From the NCBI GenBank assembly GCA_902470695.1, contig CABRHH010000010.1, positions 1-64,000 of the forward strand: a DNA stretch of 64,000 nucleotides, written 5' to 3'. Made by a program: the position numbers and the translations under genes. Below are positions 8,457-17,038 of this stretch, piece by piece. Each line of letters opens with the position of its first letter. Positions within the stretch are counted from its first letter, which is position 1. The stretch is from an uncultured Collinsella sp. Lineage in GTDB: Bacteria > Actinomycetota > Coriobacteriia > Coriobacteriales > Coriobacteriaceae. The notes under the pieces are model-generated. The model ran no database searches and was not told where the DNA came from. It saw nothing but the letters and a program-made list of their open reading frames with translations.

Positions 8457-10445
8457 ATGTCGCATCGCTCCTCGCGCGCCATCATCACCGGCGCGCTTAT
8501 CATCGGCGTCACTGCCGGCTCCCTTGTCATCGCTCGCGGCTTCGCCCAGGGCCCGGCGCCCCAGATCGCGCGAACCGCCGCGGCAGATGCCCCCGCCAAG
8601 GAAATCACCTACGCGGCTGACGACACGACCGACGTCCTCATCGACGCCGAGGTCGACGCCGACCAGATCGTGCGGGTCGTTCGCCACGGCGACCACTGGC
8701 ACGTCTTCACCCGCGACGGTCGCGAAATCATCACCTATACCGATCCGGCGCACGCCGCAAGCGCCCACGATCTCTCGAACACGGCGAAGGTCCTCTCCGC
8801 AGGCGAGCTCACGTCCATGCGCGGCACCGAGGTCGTCAAGATCTTGCGCCACGGGGACCACTACCACGTGTTCACCGCCGACGGCCGCGAGTTCATCACC
8901 TACACCGACCCCTCGGCCGCCTTCCCCGGCATCGCCATCGGCACCTACACCGGCAGCCACGGGCATGTGCAGGCATCCTGGAGCGGCGGCCATGCGGGCG
9001 GCTGGGCAGGGGCTGCAGGCGGCGCCGGCGCGACGGGAACCGTGACGCCGGCGCCCGTGCCCGGTCTGTCCTTCGTGCGGGTCGTGAGCCTCTCCGAACT
9101 GAGCCGCCTGCCCATCGTGCGCATCCTCCAACATGCCGATCACTTTCACGCCTACCTCGCCGACGGCACCGAGTACATCACCTACGACAACCCTGCCGGC
9201 GCGTTTCCCCACATCCAGATCGGCACCTACACCGGCAGCCACGGCGGAGCCGGCACCGCCCCGGCACCGATGCCCGCCCCCGCCCCCGAGCGCAACCCGA
9301 ACGACCCCAAGCGGGTCGTGAAGATCCTCAGGCACGAGGACCACTGGCACCTGATCCTGGCCGACGGGACCGAGCTGGTGACCCACACGGACCCGAGCGC
9401 CGCCTATCCCAACATCGAGATCGGCGAGTACGACCCGCTTGCCGGCCGCGATCTGGACGAGCTCGGCGCCGATGAGCTGTTCGGCTACGGCGACGTCGAG
9501 GAGGGCCTGCGCGTGCCGCTGGACCAGATCACCTACGGCGGGGTCATCTACACCATCGGCTTCAACCGCGCCACCTCGACCTTCATCGTCCCCCACCTCG
9601 ACCACTACCACAACATCTCGGTGGAGATGCTCATTCAGGCTGTGAAACTGTTCCCCGAGTCGTTCGGGAACCGCAGCGCCCGCGACGTCGTGGCGACCCT
9701 GAAGTATCTGGTGCGCCATCCCGAGGCCCGACCGCACAAGGAGGGCTGGGGCGCCGGCGCCGACGGCGGCCAGCAGGATTTGGGCGAATTCGGCGAGCAG
9801 GCCGGCACGCGCCGGCCGCTTCGCATCGTGCACGCCCCCTCCCAGGGCCAGTGGATCATCACCTTCGAGGACGGCAGCACGCTCGTAACGCACACCGACC
9901 CGGCGAAGACCTACCCCGATGTGCCCGTACTCGAACCGGGCCCGGTGGTGAACCCGGATATGACCGACGAGCAGATCATCGCCACCTGGAGTGAGCGCTA
10001 TGGAATGAGCACCGACGAGTTCGAGGACATCTTGCTCGAGCTGCCGGCAGCCCCGCTGAACACGATCGAGTTCAGGTCGGACCGCACCGTCGTGATCTTT
10101 GGCACGGTCTACCCCTTCCGCATGCCCGACCGCGTGGACGAGCATGAAGACGATGCCGACCAGGCTGAAAATGCCGAGGACGAGGCGGCCGGGGGCGAGC
10201 AGGTGCCGGAGAACGATGCCGACCAGGCCGACCGGGACGAGGCTGAGCAGGAGAAAGAAGAGGAGGACGCAAGCGCCGAGCAGGCCTTTGGAGCGGCGAC
10301 GGAAGCAGGAGACGCACGCGACGCGGGCATGACGGCAGGCGACAAGCGGGCATCGGAGGAGGCCGCAGGCGAGCAGGAGACGCCGGATGCTGGGGCGCCC
10401 GGAGTGCCCGCGTACGAGAAACCTGCCGAGACGCCCCTGTCGTAA
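8457..10445 (+). CDS. Histidine-triad (Pht-like) zinc-binding surface protein
   Basis: This exported protein of 662 residues has five HxxHxH histidine triads: HGDHWH (77-82), HGDHYH (132-137), HADHFH (226-231), HEDHWH (293-298) and HLDHYH (380-385). The first four sit in a repeated unit that ends in DGxEx(I/V)T(Y/H)(T/D) and a proline-rich link to GTYTGSHG. Triads of this type bind zinc in streptococcal Pht proteins, which feed zinc to AdcAII. An N-terminal hydrophobic signal or anchor (8-30) has no lipobox. The C-terminal 110 residues are a highly acidic Glu/Asp/Ala tail without an LPXTG motif, so attachment is unclear. It is the fourth gene after znuACB, with GAAAGGAA before the ATG. Zinc scavenging is an inference from motifs and context. 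Confidence 0.85.
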   Translation: MSHRSSRAIITGALIIGVTAGSLVIARGFAQGPAPQIARTAAADAPAKEITYAADDTTDVLIDAEVDADQIVRVVRHGDHWHVFTRDGREIITYTDPAHAASAHDLSNTAKVLSAGELTSMRGTEVVKILRHGDHYHVFTADGREFITYTDPSAAFPGIAIGTYTGSHGHVQASWSGGHAGGWAGAAGGAGATGTVTPAPVPGLSFVRVVSLSELSRLPIVRILQHADHFHAYLADGTEYITYDNPAGAFPHIQIGTYTGSHGGAGTAPAPMPAPAPERNPNDPKRVVKILRHEDHWHLILADGTELVTHTDPSAAYPNIEIGEYDPLAGRDLDELGADELFGYGDVEEGLRVPLDQITYGGVIYTIGFNRATSTFIVPHLDHYHNISVEMLIQAVKLFPESFGNRSARDVVATLKYLVRHPEARPHKEGWGAGADGGQQDLGEFGEQAGTRRPLRIVHAPSQGQWIITFEDGSTLVTHTDPAKTYPDVPVLEPGPVVNPDMTDEQIIATWSERYGMSTDEFEDILLELPAAPLNTIEFRSDRTVVIFGTVYPFRMPDRVDEHEDDADQAENAEDEAAGGEQVPENDADQADRDEAEQEKEEEDASAEQAFGAATEAGDARDAGMTAGDKRASEEAAGEQETPDAGAPGVPAYEKPAETPLS

Positions 10446-10519
10446 CGCGCACGGCGAGGGGCGTGCGACTGCTTTGTGGCCAAGGTGTGCGCACGCCCCC
10501 GCCCGCCGCAGCCGTGCGC

Positions 10520-10641
10520 TACAATCGGGCCGACAACCGCATATCCACGGGGAGCTTGTAGGCAACGACAGGCTGAGAGGGAGCGCGCCCGCTCCGACCC
10601 GCCGAACCTGATGTGGGTAATGCCAACGAAGGGAGCTGTGC
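10520..10641 (+). promoter_or_regulatory. TPP riboswitch (thi box) of thiamin operon
   Basis: The aptamer spans about 10543-10636. Conserved elements are ACGGGGAGC (10548), AGGCTGAGAGGG (10570), GAACCTGATGTGGGTAATGCC (from 10604) and AACGAAGGGA (10625). A TACAAT -10 hexamer lies at 10520. The 3' closing strand GAAGGGAG is also the Shine-Dalgarno site of thiC (ATG six bases later), so ligand binding could block translation directly. Confidence 0.95.
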
Positions 10642-11991
10642 ATGAGCACAACCGAAGCCGCGTCCACCGCGACGCGCCAACCTGTCACGCAACGGGACTT
10701 CGCCTGCGTCGGCGTCATCACGCCGCAGATGGAAGCCGTTGCCGCCGCCGAGGGGCGCAGCCCGGAGTTCATCCGAGCCGGCGTTGCCGCAGGCACCATC
10801 GTCATCCCGGCCAACATCAACCATATCAAGCAGGGCCTGACGCCGCATGGCGTGGGCGCGGGCCTTGCCACGAAGGTCAACGTGAACCTCGGCATCTCGG
10901 GCGACAAGGCCGACGCCGCCGAGGAGTGGAAGAAAGTCGACATCGCCTGCAGCCACGGCGCCGATGCGATCATGGACCTCTCCAACTCCGGCAAGACGCG
11001 CACATTCCGCCAGCAGCTTATCGAACGGTGCCCCCTGATGGTGGGTACCGTTCCGATGTACGACGCCATCGGCTACCTGGAAAAGCCCCTGGTGGAGCTC
11101 ACCGCCGAGGACCTGCTCGAGGTCTTGCGCGTCCACGCGCGCGACGGCGTCGACTTCGTCACGGTGCACGCCGGCATCACCCGCTCAGTGGTCGAGACCT
11201 TCAAGGCCTGCGGTCGGCTCATGAACATCGTCAGCCGCGGCGGCAGCCTGCTGTTCGGCTGGATGGAGGTCACCGGCAACGAAAACCCCTTCTTCGAGCA
11301 TTTCGACGAGGTGCTCGAAATCTGCCGCACCTACGACGTGACAATCTCGCTGGGCGACTCCTGCCGACCGGGTTGCCTCTACGACGCCAACGACGCCACG
11401 GAGACCGCCGAGATGATCGAGCTGGGCAAGCTCACCCGGCGCGCTTGGGACGCCGGAGTCCAGGTGATGGTCGAGGGCCCCGGGCACATGGCAATCGATG
11501 AGATCGCCGCGAACGTCACGCTGCAGAAGCGCCTGTGCCACGGCGCGCCCTACTATGTGCTCGGCCCGCTTGTCACCGACATCGGCGCGGGCTACGACCA
11601 CATCACCGCGGCTATCGGCGGCGCCATCTCGGCCGCGGCGGGCGCGGACTTCCTATGCTATGTGACCCCGGCCGAGCACCTCTGCCTGCCCGATGCGCAC
11701 GACACACTCGAGGGCCTCATGGCCACCCGGATCGCCGCGCACGCCGCCGACATCGCCAAGCGCGTCCCGGGCGCCCGCGATGCCGACAACCGCATGGCGC
11801 AGGCACGGCGTCGACTCGACTGGGACACCATGTGGACCTACGCGCTCGACGGCGATACCGCGCGCGCCCGGTACGAGGCCTCTCCCGCCGCCACCGAGGG
11901 CACCTGCACGATGTGCGGCAAGATGTGCGCGGTGCGCACCGTCAACAAGGTGCTCGAGCACACGACGATCGACCTGGGGTCGAACGGATAA
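10642..11991 (+). CDS. thiC: Phosphomethylpyrimidine synthase
   Basis: ThiC converts aminoimidazole ribotide into the hydroxymethylpyrimidine phosphate half of thiamin, using a 4Fe-4S cluster and S-adenosylmethionine. The 449-residue length is the short, anaerobe-type form without the extra N-terminal domain. The C-terminal cluster motif is CTMCGKMC (cysteines near 422, 425 and 429). Other family motifs are NVNLGISGDK, DLSNSGKTR, the TVHAGITR segment, GDSCRPGCLYDA and VEGPGHM. It starts directly after the TPP riboswitch with AAGGGAG upstream and is the first gene of the thiamin operon. Confidence 0.96.
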   Translation: MSTTEAASTATRQPVTQRDFACVGVITPQMEAVAAAEGRSPEFIRAGVAAGTIVIPANINHIKQGLTPHGVGAGLATKVNVNLGISGDKADAAEEWKKVDIACSHGADAIMDLSNSGKTRTFRQQLIERCPLMVGTVPMYDAIGYLEKPLVELTAEDLLEVLRVHARDGVDFVTVHAGITRSVVETFKACGRLMNIVSRGGSLLFGWMEVTGNENPFFEHFDEVLEICRTYDVTISLGDSCRPGCLYDANDATETAEMIELGKLTRRAWDAGVQVMVEGPGHMAIDEIAANVTLQKRLCHGAPYYVLGPLVTDIGAGYDHITAAIGGAISAAAGADFLCYVTPAEHLCLPDAHDTLEGLMATRIAAHAADIAKRVPGARDADNRMAQARRRLDWDTMWTYALDGDTARARYEASPAATEGTCTMCGKMCAVRTVNKVLEHTTIDLGSNG

Positions 11992-12360
11992 TCAGGCGCG
12001 GTGCCGCAGGCGAGTGCGCCGCGCGTTGCCGTCCGCACGGAACCGGCCCTGCGCTGACGGCGGTGCGGCCCGAACGCGGTCGCGCACCTCGGGCCCTCGC
12101 CAGGCCGCGCAGCTGCGCACGATATCGCAGGTCGCACGCTTCGCCCTTCGCGCACGCCCGCGCATGCCGCCCTCCTCGCCTCTTCCCGCCCGGCCGCACA
12201 TCACGGTACAGGCCGTGCGCCTCGCCCAGCACCCCTCCCCATAGATGCCGTGCGCTGCCACCCCACACTCCTCCCTCGGCAACCGCCGCCCGTCCCTTCC
12301 GCGCACTGCAGCGTGCGGGCGACGGTGCGGCCCTCTCCCCCTCACCCGAAAGGACACCAC
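11992..12360 (+). other. 368-bp gap between thiC and thiM
   Basis: No gene, riboswitch or terminator is evident. The sequence is GC-rich with no T-run after a hairpin, so thiMED may be co-transcribed with thiC by read-through. Confidence 0.5.
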
Positions 12361-13200
12361 ATGTCTCTTACCACCACCGATCTGGGCATCTGCCTGGACA
12401 GCGTGCGCCGCACGCGTCCCCTGGTGCACTGCATCACCAACTACGTGACCGTCAACGACTGCGCCAACGCACTTTTGGGTTGCGGAGGTTCGCCCATCAT
12501 GAGCGACGAGCCCGACGAGGTTGCCGAGATCTGCAGCATCTGCGGCGGCCTGGTGCTAAACATCGGCACGCTCAACCATCGGACCATCGAGGCCATGCGC
12601 ATCGCCCGCGAGCGCGCCGCCGAGCTTGGTCACCCCATCGTCCTCGACCCGGTGGGCGCCGGCGCCTCCGCGCTGCGCACCACGATTGCCGGCGAGCTCG
12701 CCGGCACGCCTGCCCCCACCGTGATCCGCGGCAACATGAGCGAGATACGGGCTGTAGCCGGAGCCGCGTCCGCCACGCGCGGCGTGGACGTGAACCCCGA
12801 GGATGCCGTGCGAGACAGCAATCTGGCCGAAAGCGCTCGCTTCGCCCGCGAACTCGCCGACCGCCTGGGTACCGTTATCGCCATCACGGGGGCCATCGAC
12901 ATCGTGGCGGACCCCGCACGGGCCGTGGCTGTCCGCAACGGCGTGGCGCTCATGGGCACGATCACCGGCGCCGGCTGCATGCTGTCCGCCATCACGGGCG
13001 CCTACATCACCGCGAACCCGGACGACGCCTTCGCGGCCACCGTGGCCGCCATTGCATGCGAGGGCCTGGCCGGCCAGATCGCCGCCGCGCGCATGGGTGC
13101 CGACGACGGCGTGGGCAGCTTCCGCGCCTACCTGCTCGACGCCATCAGCAGCATGGACGCCGCGCAGCTCGCAGCCGGTGCCGCCATCGAGGAGCTATGA
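12361..13200 (+). CDS. thiM: Hydroxyethylthiazole kinase
   Basis: ThiM phosphorylates 4-methyl-5-(2-hydroxyethyl)thiazole, salvaging the thiazole half of thiamin. The 279 residues are typical. Motifs are VHCITNYVTVNDCANALL near the N-terminus, MSDEPDEV, LDPVGAGAS, IRGNMSEI, and the anion-hole/catalytic GTITGAGCMLSA. The ATG has GAAAGGA nine bases upstream; a longer frame upstream lacks any such site. The stop overlaps thiE (ATGA). Because no thiazole-biosynthesis genes are in this operon, salvage is the likely thiazole source. Confidence 0.95.
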   Translation: MSLTTTDLGICLDSVRRTRPLVHCITNYVTVNDCANALLGCGGSPIMSDEPDEVAEICSICGGLVLNIGTLNHRTIEAMRIARERAAELGHPIVLDPVGAGASALRTTIAGELAGTPAPTVIRGNMSEIRAVAGAASATRGVDVNPEDAVRDSNLAESARFARELADRLGTVIAITGAIDIVADPARAVAVRNGVALMGTITGAGCMLSAITGAYITANPDDAFAATVAAIACEGLAGQIAAARMGADDGVGSFRAYLLDAISSMDAAQLAAGAAIEEL

Positions 13201-13979
13201 GCGCGGCGCCGGGCAGGACGCCGGCACACGTGGACACGCATGTCGCGCATGCGGCGGGCGCACCCTGCCGGCGCGGGCGCTTCTCGGCCGCCAACATCCG
13301 GTCGAGCATGCTGCTCTACGGCGTGACCGACCGCCGCTGGCTGCACGGCCGACGCCTCGCCGACGTGGTGCGCGACGCGATCGCCGGCGGTGCCACCTTC
13401 ATCCAGCTGCGCGAGAAGCACGCCAGTCGCGACCATATCATCTCGATAGCCCGCGAGCTCGTGAATGTCTGCCACAGCGCCGGCGTTCCCTTCGTCTTGG
13501 ACGACGAGGTTGCGATAGCCGCCGAGGCGGGCGCCGACGGCGTCCACGTAGGACAAGACGACCTCGCCTGCGCCGAAGCCCGTCGCCTCCTCGGTCCTGA
13601 CGCCATCATCGGCGTATCGGCCCATACGGTAGCGCAGGCCCGGGCTGCGCAGGAGGCCGGCGCCGACTACATCGGGGCCGGTGCGCTCATCGCCACGCCC
13701 ACCAAGCCCGACGCCGACGTGGTGTCCGCGCACGAGTTGCGGCGCATGACGGAGGCAGTCGATATCCCGATCGTCGGCATCGGCGGCCTGAACGCGCGCA
13801 CCGTCGAGGTGCTCGCCGGCTCAGGCGCCGCAGGTGCCGCCGTGGTCTCGGCGCTGTTCGCCGCGGAAGACCCCGCCGCCGCAGCGCGTGAGCTGCGCCG
13901 CCGCATCGAAGACGTGCTCGCACAGCCCGCTCTCCCCGATGCCGTCGGGCGCGCAAGCCGCGTCCCGGGGCGCCCATGA
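13197..13979 (+). CDS. thiE: Thiamine-phosphate synthase
   Basis: ThiE joins hydroxymethylpyrimidine diphosphate and thiazole phosphate to give thiamin phosphate. The TIM-barrel core begins near residue 38 (MLLYGVTDRR). It shows QLREKHASRDH, the phosphate and magnesium residues of VPFVLDDEVAIA and GVHVGQDD, GVSAHT, IGAGALIATPTK and IVGIGGLN. The first 37 residues are a poorly conserved extension compared with typical 210-residue ThiE. The ATG overlaps the thiM stop and GAGGAGCT lies upstream; an internal ATG near 13308 is an alternative start. The stop overlaps thiD (ATGA). Confidence 0.94.
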   Translation: MSAAPGRTPAHVDTHVAHAAGAPCRRGRFSAANIRSSMLLYGVTDRRWLHGRRLADVVRDAIAGGATFIQLREKHASRDHIISIARELVNVCHSAGVPFVLDDEVAIAAEAGADGVHVGQDDLACAEARRLLGPDAIIGVSAHTVAQARAAQEAGADYIGAGALIATPTKPDADVVSAHELRRMTEAVDIPIVGIGGLNARTVEVLAGSGAAGAAVVSALFAAEDPAAAARELRRRIEDVLAQPALPDAVGRASRVPGRP

Positions 13980-15037
13980 GCGCCCGGCACGCGGACGCTG
14001 CGGACACAGGGCACCGGAGCACCTGGCATCCCAGCAGCGCGGGCGCGGAGTGCAAAAGCATCCCCGATGTCAGCACCCGCGGCGCCCGCGCCGGCACCGC
14101 CTGCGACGACCTCCCCGGCATCACCCCAGGCAAGCCCGTCGGCAGCGCACCAGGCCGCTCCAGCCGCATCGCCCACGACAACCCCATCGACGCCATCGAG
14201 CGCCTCCGGCCGCGCTGCGTGCTGAGCATCGCCGGGTCCGACCCGAGCGGCGGCGCCGGCATCCAGGCAGACATCAAGACGATCACCGCGCACGGCCTGT
14301 ACGCGCAGGCGGTGCCGGCGGTGCTCACCGTGCAGAACACCGTCGGCGTCGCCGCCGTGCACACGCTGCCCCCGTCGTGCATCCGCGCGCAGATCGAGGC
14401 GGTGCTCGCCGATGGAGAACCCGATGCCATCAAGATCGGCATGCTGGGGGACGCAGCCAGCATACGCGCTGCAGCCGCCGCCCTCGCCCACACGCACGCT
14501 CCAATCGTGCTCGACCCCATCATGGTCTCATCGTCCGGCACGCGCCTGCTGACACCCGACGCCATCGAGGTGCTGATACGCGAGCTCATGGGGCGCGCCG
14601 CTCTCATCACCCCGAACATCCCCGAGGCGGAAGCCCTCGTCGGCACCTCACTGGCGGGCGCCGCCGCGCGCGAGCACGCCGCGCAATCTCTAGCGCGCCG
14701 CCTGGGTTGCTCGGTGCTCATCAAGGGAGGACACGCCCACGGTCCGGCGGCAGACTGCCTGGCGGAGCTCACCGATGACAAGGTGCACTGTTCATGGCTC
14801 GAACATGAGCGCATCGAGGGGCCCGGCGCCCACGGCACCGGCTGCACGCTGTCCGCCGCCATCGCCTGCGGACTTGCCCGCGGCCACGATCTTGCACAGT
14901 CCGTGCGCGATGCCAAGGCCTATCTCACCGGCGCCCTGATGCACCCTCTCGAGCTGGGCCACGGCACGCCACCGGTCAACCACCTGTGGCGCGGCATCGA
15001 CGCAGCTGCAGGCACGCATGAAGCTGTCGGCGGATAG
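13976..15037 (+). CDS. thiD: Hydroxymethylpyrimidine (phosphate) kinase
   Basis: ThiD phosphorylates hydroxymethylpyrimidine and its monophosphate to the diphosphate used by ThiE. The ribokinase-fold core starts near residue 80 (CVLSIAGSDPSGGAGIQADI) and includes LTVQNTVGV, KIGMLGD, LDPIMVSSSG, LITPNIPEAE, KGGHAHG and the catalytic HGTGCTLSAAIA. An 80-residue N-terminal extension of low complexity precedes it; at 353 residues the protein is longer than the usual 260-270. The start overlaps the thiE stop (ATGA), but a later start nearer the core is possible. It is the last gene of the operon. Confidence 0.93.
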   Translation: MSARHADAADTGHRSTWHPSSAGAECKSIPDVSTRGARAGTACDDLPGITPGKPVGSAPGRSSRIAHDNPIDAIERLRPRCVLSIAGSDPSGGAGIQADIKTITAHGLYAQAVPAVLTVQNTVGVAAVHTLPPSCIRAQIEAVLADGEPDAIKIGMLGDAASIRAAAAALAHTHAPIVLDPIMVSSSGTRLLTPDAIEVLIRELMGRAALITPNIPEAEALVGTSLAGAAAREHAAQSLARRLGCSVLIKGGHAHGPAADCLAELTDDKVHCSWLEHERIEGPGAHGTGCTLSAAIACGLARGHDLAQSVRDAKAYLTGALMHPLELGHGTPPVNHLWRGIDAAAGTHEAVGG

Positions 15038-15287
15038 CCTGACCCAGTCATACGCTGGAGCGCGGCGGAGCGCAGCAGCGACATCGCAAGCCGCATGCCA
15101 TCTGCGGCAATCACGCAAGCCGCAAACCATCTGCGGCGATATCGCAAGTCACGAGCCATCCACGGTGGCTCGCGGCGTAATTCGCGGAATCAAGCTCAGA
15201 ACTTGCAGCGACCGGAGCCGCATAAGAGGGCTGACGCACGCCGAGACGCCTTTAAGGGGGTCTTATTTTAAAAGCCCTCCGCTTCGA

Positions 15288-15482
15288 TGGTCGCAAACAG
15301 CGTCTAATGGGTGTTTGCATTCCCGAAAATCGTATACATAAACGAAATGTGGCGGCACAGCGGTCCGATCGGCAGCCGAATCGGCTCCATCTGGACTCGC
15401 ACGGAGCAACATCAGGGCTCTTCCGGACCGCTTGAGCCCGTCTGGCTGAATTGAAACACCCATTAGATGCTGTTTGCGACCA
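15288..15482. repeat. 195-bp element with 29-bp inverted repeats
   Basis: The left arm 15288-15316 (starting TGGTCGCAAACAGC) is the reverse complement of the right arm 15454-15482 with one mismatch in 29. A second inner inverted repeat pairs AGCGGTCCG (15359-15367) with CGGACCGCT (15424-15432). No target-site duplication flanks it. It resembles a small non-coding mobile element or a large structured RNA. Confidence 0.8.
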
Positions 15483-15659
15483 CTCTGTTTGAAATTTTTA
15501 TTTAACTAACCCTCTGTAAAAAACTTAGATACCATTTATCGCATATATACTTTCTAATACTCATATAATCGAAATATCAGCGATGACACCAGACACCATC
15601 GAGCCGAGCGGCGTCTCGGGAAACGCCCCGACCGCCCGAAGATAGCTGCGGAATCCCGG

Positions 15660-15940
15660 AATCGTCCATACATGGCCGTCTAAAGGCAGCAACGGGACCT
15701 GGGAATCTCCCCTGCAGCCATCTAAAGACAGGTGCGGTATCCAGGGTTCGATCCCGCATCGCCATCTAAAGGCATCTGCTGGGCCCAGAAATCGCCCCTA
15801 CGGCCATCTAAAGGCAGCAACAGGGTCTGGGGATTGTCCCCACAAGCATCTGAAGGCAGCTGTAAAAACAGGGTTCGCCGTCCAGCCATCTGAAGGCAAA
15901 GTCTGGCCCTGAACGGACGGAAAACGAACCCTGATGTTGG
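15660..15940. repeat. Degenerate repeats with CCATCTAAAGGCA core
   Basis: About six copies of a core GCCATCT(A/G)AAGGCA occur near 15668, 15719, 15763, 15802, 15845 and 15887, about 40 bp apart. Parts such as CAGGGTTCGCCGTCCAGCCA (15869) and GACGGAAAACGAACCCTG (15917) match the 30-bp family at 131-813 and 36465-36665, in both orientations. Confidence 0.7.
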
Positions 15941-15949
15941 CAACAGCTC

Positions 15950-16885
15950 TTAAAGGCCCTGCGCAGCCTGCACAACCGTCTCGGACGGCAGGTGCGCGCC
16001 GGCTGTGGCCACCACGGCGGCGGCCACGCGGTTCGCGCAGGCGATCGCCGCGGGCAGGGCGTCGCCGCACTGCAGGCACGCCATCACGGCACCGATATGG
16101 GAGTCGCCGGCGCCGATGGTATCCACCACATCCGCGCGCACGCCGGCAACCTCGCCGCTGCCATCGGCACTGTCGTAGTAGCAGCCGCGATCGCCCAGCG
16201 TCGCCAGCACGGTGTTGCCCACGCGCCGGCGCAGCAGCGCCACCGCCTCGGGCACCGCCGCCAGGCCGCCCACCAACTCGGTGGCCCCCAGGCGCGCCGC
16301 CGACACGATCGCCTCGCCGCCGTTCATGTGCAGCACCGGATGCAGGTCGTAGATACGTTCCACCAGGTCCATGGGCAGGGTGTCGGGACGCGGACCGGGC
16401 GTAAAGAAGATGGTTTTGTCTGCGCACCGACGCTCCAAGAAGTCGACGATCACCGCGCCGGTAGGATCCTCGATCTCCAGGCCGCACACGTAGACCATGT
16501 CGATCTCGTCCATGTCGAGAGCGTCGAACCACTCCCGCTTGTACAGATAGTCCGCACCGTGATAGGCCACGAACGTGCGCTCGCCGCTGGGCTCCACATA
16601 GCAGTAGCAGCAGCCGTTTTCGCACTCGTCGTTCTCTACCTGCACTGGAATGCCCTCGGCGGCCAGGTTCGCGCGCACGTAGTCACCGAACGCGCCAGTG
16701 CCCACCGGAGAGAACAGCTGGGCGGGAACCCCGAGCGCACGCGCGATGGAAAAGGCGTTGAACGCGCAGCCGCCGAGCGCCATCTGCTGACCGTACACGA
16801 TCACGTCCTCCGCGGTACGCGGCAGGCGGTCCACGTTGATGATCACGTCCACGCACGTCACCCCGACGAACAGAATCTTTCCCAC
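15950..16885 (-). CDS. PfkB family carbohydrate kinase
   Basis: This cytosolic ribokinase-like sugar kinase has 311 residues. The N-terminus GKILFVGVTCVDVI, the GGCAFNAFSIARALG segment and the C-terminal DTIGAGDSHIGAVMA (catalytic Asp in GAGDS) define the PfkB family. The exact substrate cannot be read from the sequence. The start is a GTG at 16885 because GAGGGGG lies six bases upstream; a longer ATG frame to 16996 lacks one. It stands alone between the lipoprotein gene and the repeat region; its 3' end (CTTTAAGAG) resembles the adjacent CTTTAGATGG repeats. Confidence 0.88.
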   Translation of the reverse strand: MGKILFVGVTCVDVIINVDRLPRTAEDVIVYGQQMALGGCAFNAFSIARALGVPAQLFSPVGTGAFGDYVRANLAAEGIPVQVENDECENGCCYCYVEPSGERTFVAYHGADYLYKREWFDALDMDEIDMVYVCGLEIEDPTGAVIVDFLERRCADKTIFFTPGPRPDTLPMDLVERIYDLHPVLHMNGGEAIVSAARLGATELVGGLAAVPEAVALLRRRVGNTVLATLGDRGCYYDSADGSGEVAGVRADVVDTIGAGDSHIGAVMACLQCGDALPAAIACANRVAAAVVATAGAHLPSETVVQAAQGL

Positions 16886-16984
16886 GGCAGGCCCCCTCGG
16901 CACGCTGTTGTATATACGGCGATTGCATGGTACCACCTCGGACGGCGAGCCCGCACGCAGACGGTGCTGCCGCCGCATGAAATA

Positions 16985-17037
16985 GGGACCCACCATACGG
17001 CAGGTCCCTGCGCGCTGCCCCGCTAACGCGGAGCAGG
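16985..17037 (-). terminator. Tandem hairpins after lipoprotein gene
   Basis: Two stems follow the minus-strand lipoprotein stop. CTGCCCCGC/GCGGAGCAG (17016-17037, one wobble) comes first, then AGGGACC/GGTCCCT (16985-17010) followed by ATTTCAT. The T-run is weak. Confidence 0.45.
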
Positions 17038-17038
17038 G

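Larger units (their letters stand above)
15038..15949. other. Gene-free gap of 912 bp with inverted repeat and repeats
   Basis: This gap holds a 195-bp inverted-repeat element (15288-15482), an AT-rich stretch (15483-15585) with several TATA-like hexamers but no following gene, and a degenerate repeat array (15660-15940). Short open frames here only follow these repeats. Confidence 0.75.

Noticed and set aside
8406..11069. Long minus-strand frame opposite the histidine-triad gene and thiC
   Set aside because: The plus strand carries recognisable genes with ribosome sites and a riboswitch; the antisense frame has no family features.
12000..12360. Second riboswitch before thiM
   Set aside because: None of the conserved TPP aptamer elements (CTGAGA, ACCTGA, GGGTAATGCC) are present.
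15263..15463. 66-codon minus-strand frame inside the inverted-repeat element
   Set aside because: It begins and ends in the two repeat arms, has no ribosome-binding site, and I recognise no family.
15288..15482. Insertion sequence
   Set aside because: There is no transposase frame and no flanking target duplication; at best it is a non-autonomous element.
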